From Leishmania donovani (lineage: Eukaryota > Euglenozoa > Kinetoplastea > Trypanosomatida > Trypanosomatidae): DNA of 64,000 bases. The stretch is from contig NC_018259.1 in assembly GCF_000227135.1 (NCBI RefSeq), forward strand, positions 103,897 through 167,896. The letters are read 5' to 3'. Made by a program: the position numbers and the translations under genes. The notes beneath the pieces are model-generated. The model did not search any database, was not told the origin of the DNA, and saw only the letters and a program-made list of their open reading frames with translations. Of this stretch, positions 27,867-39,400 are shown piece after piece (within the stretch, counting starts at the first letter, position 1; the number at the start of each line of letters is the position of its first letter).

Positions 27867-30554
27867 CTAGTCCAGTTTCCGACTTGTGCGGTGGCGCATC
27901 GTGGACGGGGCGGTTGGCACGTTAGCGTTGCCCAGCGTCGGGTCCACGTGCGTAGCTGTAGCCGCCACATGGGGCATCTCCTTCTCTGCCGCGGCAGCGG
28001 CATCGTGGCTTCGCTCTGTGCGCTCCGTGCGAGGGCCCGGCCGATAGTCGAGCAGAGAGCGCACCAGAGTGCTGAGCGTGTGGATCACCGTCTTCGTCGG
28101 TATCACGACGCTGGCCGGGCCTGTCTCCTCAAACGCGTGCCACTGTGACACAAAGAACTGCTTGAAGAAAACGGCGCAGATAACGACCACAAGCACTAGC
28201 AGAGCAGGCGAGGTGAGCACGTAGAGTAACTCGTTCCAACCCAAAATGAAGAGGGCCGGAATGACCCAGGCAGGAAGTCGCTGTTTGGCCGCCTCGACAG
28301 TTCGCAGCTGCAGCTGTGTCGTGAAGTCACATTTCTGCCTATATAGCTCGTAGGCGCGCACGATGGCTTGCTGGCTGAGCAAGATGCAGTCCGCTACGGC
28401 ACCCGCCTCTTCTCCTTCGCAGTCGGCAGACGTCACAGGGACATCGTAGGGGTACTTGGGGGCTGTGTCGAGGGTGCTGTAGCTCAGGTAGAAGGCCGCC
28501 TCGGCGTCGTTGTCGCTGAACACGATTCGGTGTTGGTCGTGCCTCACTCGGCGAGCCGAGCGGCTCTGCGGCAAAGCCGTACCAGCAACATCAGCGCCGA
28601 TGCCGTCGTCGTCGGCCCCCGCCGCCACCAGCTTCAGCCGGAAGTAGAAGAGGCTTCCCAAGACTACCACGCCCGCCTGCATAGCTGCAGGCACGGCCTT
28701 CTGCAACCCCTTGGTGGTGGCGAAGAAGCGGGCGGTGCCGTCGCTGTTGTGAGTGAGGCTGCGCTCGAACCCGGCGTGCATCGTGTCGCACGCGCTGTCA
28801 GCCATGGAGACCACACGCGACTTCACCTTCTGGAAGAGCGCGTCCGTGACAATGTTCAGCACGTTGAGTCGCGTCGTGGGATCCTGGGCGATGAGGGCGA
28901 CATAGCGGCCGTAGAGGTGGGCACGCGGCGGCATTGCGGCGACCTCTGCCACCACCTCGTTGACATAGCTGCTGAGAGAGCGCCAGAAACTCCGAACAAG
29001 CTTCTGGCACGCAGGCGAGTCCATCCGCTGTGCCCCGACAAGGTGCGCTGCGTCTCGCTCCACGTCGTTCGCCTCCTCAGCCTCTGCGGCGCTGGGGCCC
29101 TCGCCGGCGCTGAATGGCAGTGTCTGAGCTGACTTGAGAAGCTGGCGGAGACTCTCCTCGACGCTGTTCAGCACGCGCGGCTCGGCGTTCGACAGTACTT
29201 CGGCGGCGATCGCCTTGGACAGTCGGTTTAGCACCCGCAGTGTGGCATCCACCAGCTCCGTCTCCAGCTCATTCGCGTACTGCCCCACTACGTCGCTGTT
29301 GTACAGCTTTGTCTGCCGATAAAAAGAGGCCAGGCGGGTCTCCATCTCTTCGTCCAGGACCTCCGACAAGCGCAGCAGCATCTCGCCGTGAAGCAGCCTA
29401 TCCTCGTAGTGCCGAGCGAAGTGGCGGAACGTCTTGAGCTCCTGCACCTTCGCCTCCTTGCACCGATGCTGCGCCAGCATCTCACGCTGCGTCGGAATGT
29501 CCAAGTCCTTACTCGTGCGGATCGCCTCCCAGCAGTTCGTCAGGTACGCCGGTAGCCCCTCGAGCGGCACGCCGCGAAACATGGCGCGGTGGGAGAAGAG
29601 GTAGTCGGGGCACTGGCTGTCGCCAAACCAGCGCCGCAGCGTCTCCACCGAGGGCATGAACTCCGTCTTCTGCAGCTTGTAGTGAGGCATCACGTAGTAC
29701 TTCAAGTGAAACAGAGCATCAATGCTGGCGCCCGCAAACTGAGCTGGCCGAGTGATGCCCTCCCAAATCGTGTCGAAGGACTTGCGCACCGTGGCGAGGC
29801 TCGGCGCCGGGTCGTCCTCGGTGAAGTCACGCAGCACGATGAGTAAAGTCGGCTTCTCCTCCGCTTCGTAATTATCGTGGCTGAAGAGCTGCAGGTTGAC
29901 CTCGAAAATAGTACGCAGTAGGCTCAGGTTAGCGGCGTTGAAGCGGCCAACGTCGACGGCCCACATGTTAATGATGAGTGTGTCAGCGATGCTCAGCCCG
30001 AAGAGCGAGAGTTGGCGCTCAAAACACTGGTCTTCGCCCCGCTCCAGTCCATCGGTGCCCTCAAAGTCCAGCACCAGCAGAGGAGGCACGGTGTGCGGCG
30101 CACCATGTTCACCGTATGCAGCGTCCTTGGTCGCAGCAGCAGCAGCAGCAGCAGCGCGATTGAGGCAAGAGCTGTGGTCTGCGGCGCCGGAGGCGAGCCG
30201 ATCTGCAACAACAGAGGCGCCGCTGGCTTCGAACCCGGCCAGAGCGTCGTTGGCGCGTGCTATGAAAGCGCCCTTGGTCGTCTGGCCACGCCGCACCGCC
30301 TCGTTGAGCGTCTGAAAATCTGTGCCAAAGAGATGATTTAGCAGCGTGGACTTGCCGCTGCTCTGCCCGCCGAAGACGCCGACGACGTGGTAGTTCACGC
30401 CGATGGCCTCGAGAGCGCTGTCGCCATCGCCGTCGTCTGCTGTCGCCGCGCTGCCGCTCTGCGAGACGCTGGGTGCCACAATCGTGGTCAGGTACTCCTT
30501 TAGCCTTTTCTCGGACTGGAGATGGCCATCACTGTCAACGAGATGAAGGCTCAT
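27867..30554 (-). CDS. SEY1: SEY1/RHD3-family ER membrane-fusion GTPase
   Basis: The product is 895 aa, close to the usual 770-870. The GTPase domain is clear: G1 GGQSSGKST (residues 62-70), G2 with QTTKGAF, G3 LDFEGTDGLERGEDQ, and an LRDF segment in the G4 position. A helical bundle follows. Near residues 755-801 a paired hydrophobic hairpin (WVIPALFILGWNELLYVL, LLVLVVVICAVFF) anchors the protein in the ER, with a cytosolic C-terminal tail. Sey1/RHD3/atlastin proteins fuse ER tubules homotypically. Compared with fungal and plant members there is an insert of roughly 50 residues between G2 and G3, including an alanine run coded by a GCA/GCT-type trinucleotide repeat (about 30133-30155). The frame extends to 30752; the Met at 30554 (MSLHLVDSDG) is preferred because upstream residues translate a T/C-rich leader, with a probable AG at about 30572-30573. 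Confidence 0.93.
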   Translation of the reverse strand: MSLHLVDSDGHLQSEKRLKEYLTTIVAPSVSQSGSAATADDGDGDSALEAIGVNYHVVGVFGGQSSGKSTLLNHLFGTDFQTLNEAVRRGQTTKGAFIARANDALAGFEASGASVVADRLASGAADHSSCLNRAAAAAAAATKDAAYGEHGAPHTVPPLLVLDFEGTDGLERGEDQCFERQLSLFGLSIADTLIINMWAVDVGRFNAANLSLLRTIFEVNLQLFSHDNYEAEEKPTLLIVLRDFTEDDPAPSLATVRKSFDTIWEGITRPAQFAGASIDALFHLKYYVMPHYKLQKTEFMPSVETLRRWFGDSQCPDYLFSHRAMFRGVPLEGLPAYLTNCWEAIRTSKDLDIPTQREMLAQHRCKEAKVQELKTFRHFARHYEDRLLHGEMLLRLSEVLDEEMETRLASFYRQTKLYNSDVVGQYANELETELVDATLRVLNRLSKAIAAEVLSNAEPRVLNSVEESLRQLLKSAQTLPFSAGEGPSAAEAEEANDVERDAAHLVGAQRMDSPACQKLVRSFWRSLSSYVNEVVAEVAAMPPRAHLYGRYVALIAQDPTTRLNVLNIVTDALFQKVKSRVVSMADSACDTMHAGFERSLTHNSDGTARFFATTKGLQKAVPAAMQAGVVVLGSLFYFRLKLVAAGADDDGIGADVAGTALPQSRSARRVRHDQHRIVFSDNDAEAAFYLSYSTLDTAPKYPYDVPVTSADCEGEEAGAVADCILLSQQAIVRAYELYRQKCDFTTQLQLRTVEAAKQRLPAWVIPALFILGWNELLYVLTSPALLVLVVVICAVFFKQFFVSQWHAFEETGPASVVIPTKTVIHTLSTLVRSLLDYRPGPRTERTERSHDAAAAAEKEMPHVAATATHVDPTLGNANVPTAPSTMRHRTSRKLD

Positions 30555-32609
30555 CGCTCCTCTCTGTGGAGCTTGGGGGAGGACAAAAAAATGGGGGAGA
30601 TGAGGGCTGCTGCCCGAAGGAGTCAGCGAGTATTGAGAGAAACGCCACAGGGAGAGCGTGGGGCACGATCGGCGATAGTTGGAGGGCGAGAAAGAAGAGT
30701 GCCGCAAGGAAAGAGGACGAGAGTGTGAGGTGAGGCCGAAGAGAGGCAGCATGCAGCTGCGGATGCTGCTGCTGCTGTTCTCTCGGTGGGTCTCCTCTTG
30801 AAGCGAGCAGAAAATGCAATGTTCACCACTTCAGAGCCAAAACGGGATGACGACGCACCGCTGTGGCTGAAGCAAATGAGGAAAGAAGGCAGAGAGGACA
30901 CACTTGGGGCGCACCACCACTTCAGTTGTGCTCCCGAGCACGCGAGACTTTTCTCTGATGTTCGCTTGTGTGTGGCCGAGTGTTTGATAGATGGAAAGGG
31001 GCGCGCTCGACGGAAGAGGATATCGAAGATGAGCAGCAGCTGACTCAGTTTGTGACTGTGTGTATGTCGGGGTGTCAACGTGCTTTCACTGCCGTTCCCT
31101 TTCTTTGAACACAACCGCAGCAGCACCAGCAGCAGAGAGGTGTGAAGAAAGGAAAGGGACGAGGTCAGAGGGAGTGGGGATTTGCGAGAGAGTGCAATAA
31201 GTGGCTACACAGGCAATGCGCGCTGCTTGGCAGACAGGATGCATCTCAGCAAGGATACCAGGGGAGGATCGGGAGGCGGGGGGCGAGGGAGGGGGCGAAA
31301 ACAGTGCTCATGGAGCATAAACTAGGCCGCACGAGGCGCGAGTTCGTGAGCGGCATGTCTTTCGTTTTGGGGATAGTGGGCTCGCCCTCCATGTACGTCA
31401 CTGTCGGCCGGTGAGCTGACCTCCTCCTCCACAGGTATAGCATACACACACAGAGAGAGAGAAGGCACAGCTGATGGGACGCGGGTGTGTGTGTGTGTTG
31501 GGGGGGGGGGCACATCAGGCACAGCATAGTATGCGACTCTTCGGCACCCCTTCGCTAATGTTTGCATGGAAGGTGGCAGCGCACAAACGGAAATATATAC
31601 AAGAAGAAAGGGCATCGCAGCGGGGTGAGCGGGCACGTCTATCGGGGAGGTATAACACAACAAGAGAAGACAAAGCGAGCGAGAGGATACAAGGTCGAGC
31701 AACATGCGGGCCGTGCAGGAGGGAGCGCGAGCGCTGACCTGAGACGGCGGTACAAGGCCGCGAGCGGAGATGCCCAGCAAAACACGAGAGAAAAAAGCGC
31801 CGGTGTGTGCGTGTGTTGGCTGCGCATGCCTTCTTCTGCGCCTTCTAGAAGTCGGGTAGCCGGGTGCCGCACCTCATCTGCGAGAGAGAGCGGAGCCAAG
31901 GAAGCGAACAAGCTTCACACATTCAGAGCAAACACAGAAAAGAAATATGCACACCAACTTGACGCGCTGTAGATCTATGCGGTCCCCGTATAAACGCACG
32001 TGCTCCCGGAAACAGAAAGAGCGCGAGGCCGTCCTCTCGCGTGAGGCGAGGAGCAGGAACACTGGTGGAAGAGGCCACACACCCAATCGCAGCAGCACAC
32101 CCCGCTGTTTTTCCCTTGTCTCACGGGATCCTCTCTCGGGGTGTCTGCGTGTGGGTGTATGGGCCTCCGTGGCGGCTCCTCCTCTTGCTTACTCTCCACA
32201 TCACAACTCGAAGAAAGAAACAGTACAGCTACAGATAATACAAAGTGCATGCACGTGTCATCACACACTTCGTGCGCCTCCGTGGGCGGGGCACCTGGAT
32301 GATAGCGAGTTAACCGGAAAAACAAACGCCCCCATGCACGCGTGGGTCTCTTTCGCGGAAGGGTCGGTGCCACTGGCTTACAGCGGTGGCGCCGCAGGAA
32401 GGCAGAGCCTTCACAATGTTCAACGAGGCATGCAGCAGGGCAGGGGGAGGGGGTGCTGGAGATGAGAAAGGAAGTGCAACATGATAACAGAGAGTAGTAA
32501 AGCGTGTTTATCACACCCAAGCTAGCAAACAAGACGCGGAAAAGCAGGCCATCAACCCAAGATACAATCGATGGGGCGGCGAGCAGCCGCCGACTGGCGA
32601 TCCAGCAGA
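30555..32609. other. intergenic region, SEY1 leader and Cys-C 3' UTR
   Basis: About 2 kb without a credible gene. Just right of the SEY1 start the transcribed strand is T/C-rich. A run of 11 G occurs at 31500-31510 after a GT repeat. The remainder should be the 3' UTR of Cys-C. No SIDER-like copy was recognised. Confidence 0.55.
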
Positions 32610-34184
32610 CTACTCGGTGCAAGCATCGTTTCCAGTGGTGCGCCACTTGGGGGTCTTCTCTGGGAGAGGAGCACTAGGGCTTCGCGACGAGGTTGGGACT
32701 CGCTGCACCGCACCAGACGCCTCCCACTGGGCCATGTAACGGGCACGGCGATCGCAGTAGACGTCATCCGTGATGAACACTTTGCGGCCAAACCGAGGAG
32801 CGGTCAAGGGCACGGAGGTGGCGCTGTGGCTGCGGAATCGCGAGGACCCACCACGCACGCTCTCGGGACGGCCCTTCCCTGCACGGCATGCGGCACCACA
32901 ATCGGCACCAGCGGCTGAGACAGCACTGCTCGGCTGCGGTGGGTTCGTAGGGACTCCTGCAGCAACGTCACGCTCTAAGCAATCCAGCGACTTCTCCGGC
33001 TTAGCGTGATCGCTCGCCGCGTCTTCCCCAGTCGTCGGAGAGGTCTGAGGAGATGTCGGCTTCAAATCATGTGACGGCATCGGCGCTTCGCAAGCGGGTG
33101 GAGAAGGGAGGAGCCTCACGTGATTACGTGGAGACTGAGAGGGGTGATGCCCGTGACATGCCAAAGACGGACACCAGATCCATCCCCAGTGCCACTGCCC
33201 CTGCGCGGAGGAGTTGTGAAAGTCGGCGCAGCAGGTCGCCAACGGCGCAGGCCCGTGGCTGCACACCCTCTCACGATGCTGCCGCTGCGGTGATGATTCA
33301 CGGTCGCGGTGCGTTGGCGGCAGTGGCGGTGGCGGTGGTGGCGGCGGTGGCGGCGGACGTTTTTCTGCCTTTGGCAATAGCGCTGGGTACTCGATCTTCG
33401 GTTGCGTCGACGGTAGCACAGCATGGTCGCTGTCCTTGCTGTGACTTGGTAGCGATGGTGGCTGCTCCTTGCGCTGCGGTGGCGGCGTGGAGAAGCGAGC
33501 GCCCGCGGCAGGGTCGGCACTACATGCTCTCTGGAGGGAGCAGGCACGGGGGCCGCAACCCCTCCGCCGATCCTCCCGCGCGTTGCTTAAGGCAGCCTCC
33601 ATGCGCAGCGTCTCGCGCGCCCGCTGCGTCTTGACGATCTCGTTGTGTCGTGCGTCGAGCTCGGCCTGCAGCATGCGGCGTCGCGCCATGTATTCGTCAT
33701 CCACCGCTCTTTGGTAGAAAGAGTTGCGCTGGCGGCGCAGCATCTCCGCCGTGTTAGACTGGTAGGAGTTGCGCCCGCCGCCACGGTGGCCGCGCTGCCC
33801 AAACACATGGGTCAGGGCGGACTTCCACCGCCGATCGGCGACGCGGGCCTCCTCGCAGCGCTGCTGAAGGGTGAGAAGGTCCGCCTCTTGTAGCTCTGCT
33901 TGCTCAGGAATGCACACAGGGCAACGCCGAAACGAGTGCGGGCCGATGTGAGCAGTGGCATCGATGTGACTAGCCCGACCGCCGTGGGGGGTGCCACTGT
34001 GCCGCGCGCCTTGGCTGCTGCTCTGTGCAGGAAAGGACTGCGACGGAGCCGTTGGGCCGCTGCCGTGGTAATGGGTGCAGGTACATCGCTCCTCGCAGCA
34101 GCACGGTGGTCTGCTCGGTTGTGGCACGGGTCGCCTCCGGCGAGAGGCACGGCAGTGACACATGCACGACTCCGCCGACGGCAT
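32610..34184 (-). CDS. Cys-rich N-terminus protein C, proline-rich
   Basis: The product is 524 aa. The N-terminus has a CMCHC motif (Cys 7, 9, 11) and a second cluster CCCEERCTC near residues 28-36. A basic helical region of about 60 residues (RNSFYQRAVDDEYMARRRML and onward, about residues 150-205) follows. A pure proline run of 11 (coded by the GGT/GGC repeat near 33325-33357 on the plus strand) leads into a disordered region, a short WHWGWIWCPSL motif, and Ser/Pro-rich sequence to the end. The Cys-rich head, central charged helix and late aromatic G-x-I-W-x-P motif parallel Cys-A and Cys-B more weakly, so it may be a distant third member of that family. The frame extends to 34625; the Met at 34184 is chosen because upstream residues resemble leader translation and the Cys-rich head then sits at the very N-terminus. 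Confidence 0.75.
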   Translation of the reverse strand: MPSAESCMCHCRASRRRRPVPQPSRPPCCCEERCTCTHYHGSGPTAPSQSFPAQSSSQGARHSGTPHGGRASHIDATAHIGPHSFRRCPVCIPEQAELQEADLLTLQQRCEEARVADRRWKSALTHVFGQRGHRGGGRNSYQSNTAEMLRRQRNSFYQRAVDDEYMARRRMLQAELDARHNEIVKTQRARETLRMEAALSNAREDRRRGCGPRACSLQRACSADPAAGARFSTPPPQRKEQPPSLPSHSKDSDHAVLPSTQPKIEYPALLPKAEKRPPPPPPPPPPPLPPTHRDRESSPQRQHRERVCSHGPAPLATCCADFHNSSAQGQWHWGWIWCPSLACHGHHPSQSPRNHVRLLPSPPACEAPMPSHDLKPTSPQTSPTTGEDAASDHAKPEKSLDCLERDVAAGVPTNPPQPSSAVSAAGADCGAACRAGKGRPESVRGGSSRFRSHSATSVPLTAPRFGRKVFITDDVYCDRRARYMAQWEASGAVQRVPTSSRSPSAPLPEKTPKWRTTGNDACTE

Positions 34185-35397
34185 CGCGAAACGAGGGGAG
34201 GCGGAGGGATGTTGATTGATGTCTATAGTTTGTGTCTTATACCGGCAGCGGTGCCGCGAATTGAGTCTGGTTTGTGTGCGTGTAAAGAGCGAAGAAAAGT
34301 GCGCAACGACGGCGTACCTTCGGCGGGCGAGAACGCACAACAATACCGCAGGGAATGGTATCGGCAGCAGAGCATTCAATGCACGAGCACCGATAGGTGC
34401 AGGAAAGCGGCAGAGGGTGAAAGCGCCAGAGAATGTCCACCAGGAAGGAAAACAGGAAGAAAACAGAGAAGAGGCGTGAGCGTCCACTAGATGCAGGAGA
34501 CGGTGTGCCCTACACCTGAGTTTCGGGCATTGTCGCCTTCGATCCTTCTCGAGCGTGTCACCAGAGCCGCGGGAAAGGGGAAGGAGGGAAGCCGCGGCTA
34601 CTTGAGCGCGCGCCGACGCGTTCATTTTGCGCGCTTATATCCGCGATGTGGCTGGCACACCTAAATATACGCAGGGCCATCTATCGCGCGTCCCGTCGCG
34701 TGGAAGACGCCAGCAGGCGAACTGAGATCCGTCCTCCTTGCGCACAGACGCTGGATCGGCCGAGAAGTTGGCAATCTTCGACAGCACTCGAGGCATGGGA
34801 TCTGCGCAACGCTGCTGTGCGGTCGCTGACGCAGTTGCTCCTGTTTTTCAAAAAGCCGAGACTCCCTGAAGACGAGAAGACAAATAGGCAGAGGATACAC
34901 ACACACGCACACGCGGAGACACACGCGGGAGATTCCTGTAGACATCAAGACAAAGCAAAGGAGCCGAGGCAGAGAAGCGCGCGCGCCCGCGAAAGCCGAG
35001 CCTGTGGCCCACTCCTGCACGTGTATCATTACACACGCAAGGGATGGGGGCAGCTGGGCGGTTGGAAAAAGGCAGGGTGTCCACGCACGAAAGAAAGGCG
35101 AGCGAGACCCACCTCCCTCTTGCCTTCAACACCCACTGTCTAGCCGAGGAAGAGTGAGGTGGGAAGAAGGAGAGCGTTTGCGCGTGAGCGGCAATGCTCG
35201 CCGCCGCCCCCATCTCTCCGCGCTCTGTAGCAACGCAGAAGTGAGCGAGGCAACGAGCTGATCGGGTGTGTGCACGTTGGGCCTTTACGGAAGTGTGGTA
35301 TCTCTCCAATCTGCCTGGGGTGCTGTACCTGTGCAACTCCGCCGACATCGTTGTCGTCGTCAACCCGACACGGTCGCTCCCACGTGGCTGTCCCCGC
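34185..35397. other. intergenic region, Cys-C leader and RPN8 3' UTR
   Basis: No gene is recognised. Purine-rich plus-strand patches at about 34425-34475 and 34860-35000 are candidate pyrimidine tracts on the transcribed strand. Confidence 0.5.
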
Positions 35398-36477
35398 CTA
35401 TGCCTGGTTGTTGTCCTTCTCCTTGGCTGCCTCCTCGATCTTCATCTTTTCGTTCTCCAACCGTGTCTCGGCAGCGCGGGCGCGACGATCTTTGATTTCC
35501 TGCAGCTCTCGCGCTAGCTTGCGGCGGTTCATGATGACGCCGTGCAGCGCACCGATGCAGCGCGCGATGGCCGCTAAGAAGGTCGCAATCGCCTCGTCGT
35601 TGGTGTGCCGGATCATCTCGATCGACGAGCGGCGGGCGTAGATCTCAGGCTGCAGGCTAATCAGCTCCTGCAGCACCTCCAGTACATCCTCGGAGATCGG
35701 CATGACGGCGTTTCCGACATCCTTGAGGTACTCCTCTATCTGCTGAAGCACCTTGCACAGATGAATCAAGGACAGCTCCCGCTCTTGCACCTGCGTGGAG
35801 AGCGTGGTGATGGTGGAGTCGGTCAGATCGCGCAGGAGATGCTCGATGCCGATCTCCTCGGCTTCCTCCGCACCGAGGTGGGTCGGGATGTTGCGGAACT
35901 CGAGTGAGCGCGTGCCTTCACGCCCCTGCACCGTCGTGTAGGCCCGCACCGGCACGCCCTTGTTGTTTGGGTCGGTGTTTACTACACAGTAGACAGGATT
36001 GAGACAGAAGCGATCCGCGACCAGAAGATGCAGCAGCATGTCATTGGGCTGAATGGTGGGGCCGGAGGAGTACCACCCCACAACTTTCACCTTCGGTAAC
36101 ACGCGTTTGTGCATCGCAAACATCTCCTGGGCGTAGTTCGTGTCAAAGAACCATACGTCGGCATCCTGCGGGTCCTCGTCGAAGGGGACGGCGAAGCTGT
36201 TGTTGATGTCGAGCGTCTGCATCCCTGTGGAGTCGCGCACGTAGCGCCCAAGCAGCAGCCCTGCCACACGCTTTTTCTGAACGGCAGAAGTGTTCATGCG
36301 GGCGTAGTGGTCCACCAGGGACAGCAGCACCAGCGGGTGCACTTCCACACGGCCCGCTGTGGGAAGGAACGCCGGGGGCGCCGCGACATCCCCCTTTCCA
36401 TCACTGCCGTCGTCAGACGCGACGTCGTTGCTGGCCACAAGTGGGTCGGGCTTCATGGACTTCGGATCGTTGCTCAT
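35398..36477 (-). CDS. RPN8: 26S proteasome regulatory subunit RPN8 (PSMD7)
   Basis: The product is 359 aa. The MPN domain begins with VEVHPLVLLSLVDHYAR (near residues 43-59), followed by AGLLLGRYVRD, WFFDTNYAQEMFAMHKRV and VVGWYSSGPTIQPNDMLLH, all in RPN8 order. The HxH...D metal ligands of active JAMM enzymes are absent (GWYSSGP instead of a His pair), as is normal for RPN8, which pairs with the active deubiquitinase RPN11 in the proteasome lid. The C-terminal helices and Lys/Glu-rich tail fit lid assembly. The open frame runs to 36606, but the Met at 36477 (MSNDPKSMKP) is more plausible. Its upstream neighbour is the 13 kb coding desert. Confidence 0.93.
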   Translation of the reverse strand: MSNDPKSMKPDPLVASNDVASDDGSDGKGDVAAPPAFLPTAGRVEVHPLVLLSLVDHYARMNTSAVQKKRVAGLLLGRYVRDSTGMQTLDINNSFAVPFDEDPQDADVWFFDTNYAQEMFAMHKRVLPKVKVVGWYSSGPTIQPNDMLLHLLVADRFCLNPVYCVVNTDPNNKGVPVRAYTTVQGREGTRSLEFRNIPTHLGAEEAEEIGIEHLLRDLTDSTITTLSTQVQERELSLIHLCKVLQQIEEYLKDVGNAVMPISEDVLEVLQELISLQPEIYARRSSIEMIRHTNDEAIATFLAAIARCIGALHGVIMNRRKLARELQEIKDRRARAAETRLENEKMKIEEAAKEKDNNQA

Positions 36478-39400
36478 GGTGCCTCTGGATTTGCTTAGGT
36501 GCCGGTGTATGCGCGTGGAAGTGAGAAACCCGATACGAGCTTGTGTCTCGTTCCGCAGCACTTCGCCGAAAATAGTAGAATAAACGGCAGCGACTGCGCC
36601 TGCCAAGGCTATCCTACTCTGCTCGCTGTCGCGCTGATCTGCCTGTGTTGGTGCTTATCTTTTTGCTTGGGCGGTGCGTCCCTATGTTAGTGGTGCGCAC
36701 TCGCCGCAGCCGCACTGACTCGTACTTCTGTGTGTGTGCGCGTGTCGAAAGCAAGCAATGCCACGGGCAGGATGGATCGGAGCGAAGGAGACCGAGGGGT
36801 CGAGAAGGACACGTCACGCGGTAAAAGAGCTGAAAACTGTCGAGCAGTTTTATGTTGGGGTGCACGTACCGATTTGATCGTCGTGGCGAAGGGGGAGGGA
36901 CATGCACACGCGCGTGTGTTACCCCGAAACGAAAGCGGAGGGAGACGATGCGGTGAACGCCGAAAACAGGAGGAAGAGAAGGGAAGAGGCAGCGCAGAAA
37001 AAGATGGCACAGACAGCAGCACTGAATACATGTTGCACAGGGATAGAGACGCGCATGGGCTAGCGCCTACAAAGCAGATGCACGTACGATCTGTTTCTTG
37101 TGTTGCGGCGGAGGGCACAGCCCTGCTGCGCAAATGCACTTCATCAGCCGAGTTGCGCCCCAGTCAGTGAGGCGGAAGATAAACATGGAGCACAGAAAAC
37201 ACACGCATGCACAAAGAGGCCCACCCCGAAGGGCACGCACAGAGCGACACACAAAAATTTCGAAGACATCACAGCAAGGAGGAAAATCATGAAAGCAGAG
37301 AAAGGGCAGAAGTCACGCAGAGCCACACCCCCCCCCCTCCCCCGGGGGGAGGAGAGAGGAAACGTGACATAGCAGAGGCTGCACCTGCGCCGCTTATCTT
37401 CTTTCACCACAGCTCTCCCTTCTGCGCTGCTCCTCCAGTCGAGAATCCAAGCAAGCCACTGTCACCGTTCGCTGCAGTGGCAGTGCTCCGCACACCAACC
37501 GGCGAGCAGGCATGTGCATATGCGACACACGAAAGAAGCACGCAACGAATGCGAATGAGGTGCGGAAAATGGTCACGAAGACGAGTGAAACGCTACAACA
37601 GAAGAGAGCGTCTTTCTTCATCGACCTCTTTCTGGCCGCCTAGCAGCACGGACACATCGCGCATGACGCCTCTTTTTCTTTTCTTCGTGTTGCTTCGGCT
37701 ACATGGATGGGAATCATGCGCACATTATGACGAAGGAAAGACAGAAGCCCACATCCATAATGAAAAGGCGCCGCCGCCGAAACAAAATACGCATGCGCCA
37801 AGAGAAAACCCTGACAACGTCTGCCGTGGCGCAGCCACGGAAGCGATGAGGAGTTGAGAGAGGGGGCGGGAAATGTGAGATGGACTGCAAGAGAGCCCAA
37901 ACACATACAGGCAGAGAAGGGAGAAACGAAAGGAGGAGAACGTGAATGCTGAGGAAGACAACAGAAGAAGTCGGTCAGCGCGCCGGCAGCGGCAGCAGCA
38001 GCGGCACGAGGACGCAAGGGAGCACGCACAGACGCGCGCGTATGTCAGCGCAGCCCATGAATCAGAAAGAAAGAGACATTTGAAGAACAAAAACGAAAAG
38101 CAGCGAAGAAACCGGAGGAGATGTGAGCGCGCACAGCGATGAGCGGGTGAAAAAAAAAGAAGGGAAGTTGGAAAGACGACAACGTACGGAGCGTGTTTGT
38201 TGGATGCCAGACCAATCAGCTCCGCCGCCAAGGCTGGCGCTAGTGCAGTGCTCAACAAGTGTCACAGCCTCCGCAACTTGGGCAGCAACGGGTAGTGAGG
38301 ATAGGCAAAGGACAAAGAAAACCGTGTGCGTGAGTGAAATAGAGAGTGAGAGGCAAGAGCGCCCCAGCAAAAGCCGAAAAGGCGATATGCGCACACAAAC
38401 AAAAAGCAGTCGACGCCGCCCCAAAGAATGAGCGGTGGAAACGGGGAAACAAACAGCGCAAGGAAGTGGTGAGATGGTGAGTCAGCGCTAATGGAAACGA
38501 CGCGCGTGAGTGGCGGTGTGGATGCTGATTTCATATGCGTCTTTCCTTGCCGGTGCGGTGCCGGTGGCGCACAATGTGAGCTCGTCCGTCTTCTAATTTA
38601 TTTCAGCGCGGTAAGGGGAGCGTTAAGTGGGAAGAGGGGGTTGATGGCCTCCGTCGTGGCGGGGCACTCAAGGTGAGGCCCCGTATGGAGGCAAAGGCAG
38701 AAAAGGTCGAAAGAAGAGGGCGGCGTCGGCGGAAAAGTTGGAGACCACAAACGATGGGATGTGCAGCTTCGAACGGGGCATAGACGAGTCCAACGCTGGT
38801 GCGCGAGCGGAGGCGAAGGCAACCTTTGCTCCTCTGCAGTGGAGGTCCATGCTTTGTTTTTTCTTCTCCCTTCCGCCTCAGTCCCACACCCCACCCCCTC
38901 GCACAGGAAGCGACAATGACACTACAAGGGCTGCTGCAGCACGTGGGGGGGGGGAGGAAGGAGGGGAGCAAGAAGGGCGAGAAATGATGCACGGCGGTAA
39001 ATACGAGAGGCAGAGAGATGAGCGGGAGGACCCCCTGCACCGCTCCCATCCCACCCACCCACCCCCCTCACACGCACTGGCACACATAGACACGCATGCC
39101 CATTTAGGGGGAAAGAGAGGGGGAGGGGGGCTGTGCGGTGTGTGAGTGCGTCCTTACGTGCATGTCGCAGAGTTGCTTTTTTCTCGATTGAATTCAAAAC
39201 ATAACATTCAGTCAGCGCACACACTCTTTATACGTGCGTGCAATGATCTTTTTGTGTGTGTGTGTGTGTCTTTCCTTGCTTTCTTATATTAGTGGGGCCG
39301 TCTACTTAGAAGATGACCCTGTCCCACCCTTCTCGTCCTCTTCACTTGTACTCTTTCACTCACTCTTCGTCGCATAGAGCTCTCCGCTACACGCTTGTAG

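Noticed and set aside
30623..31126. 167-codon minus-strand frame right of SEY1
   Set aside because: Lies in the probable 5' leader/intergenic zone, overlaps the leader extension, and has low-complexity composition.
35398..36477. RPN8 missing JAMM metal ligands as a possible defect
   Set aside because: Loss of the metal site is normal for this subunit; the active partner is RPN11.
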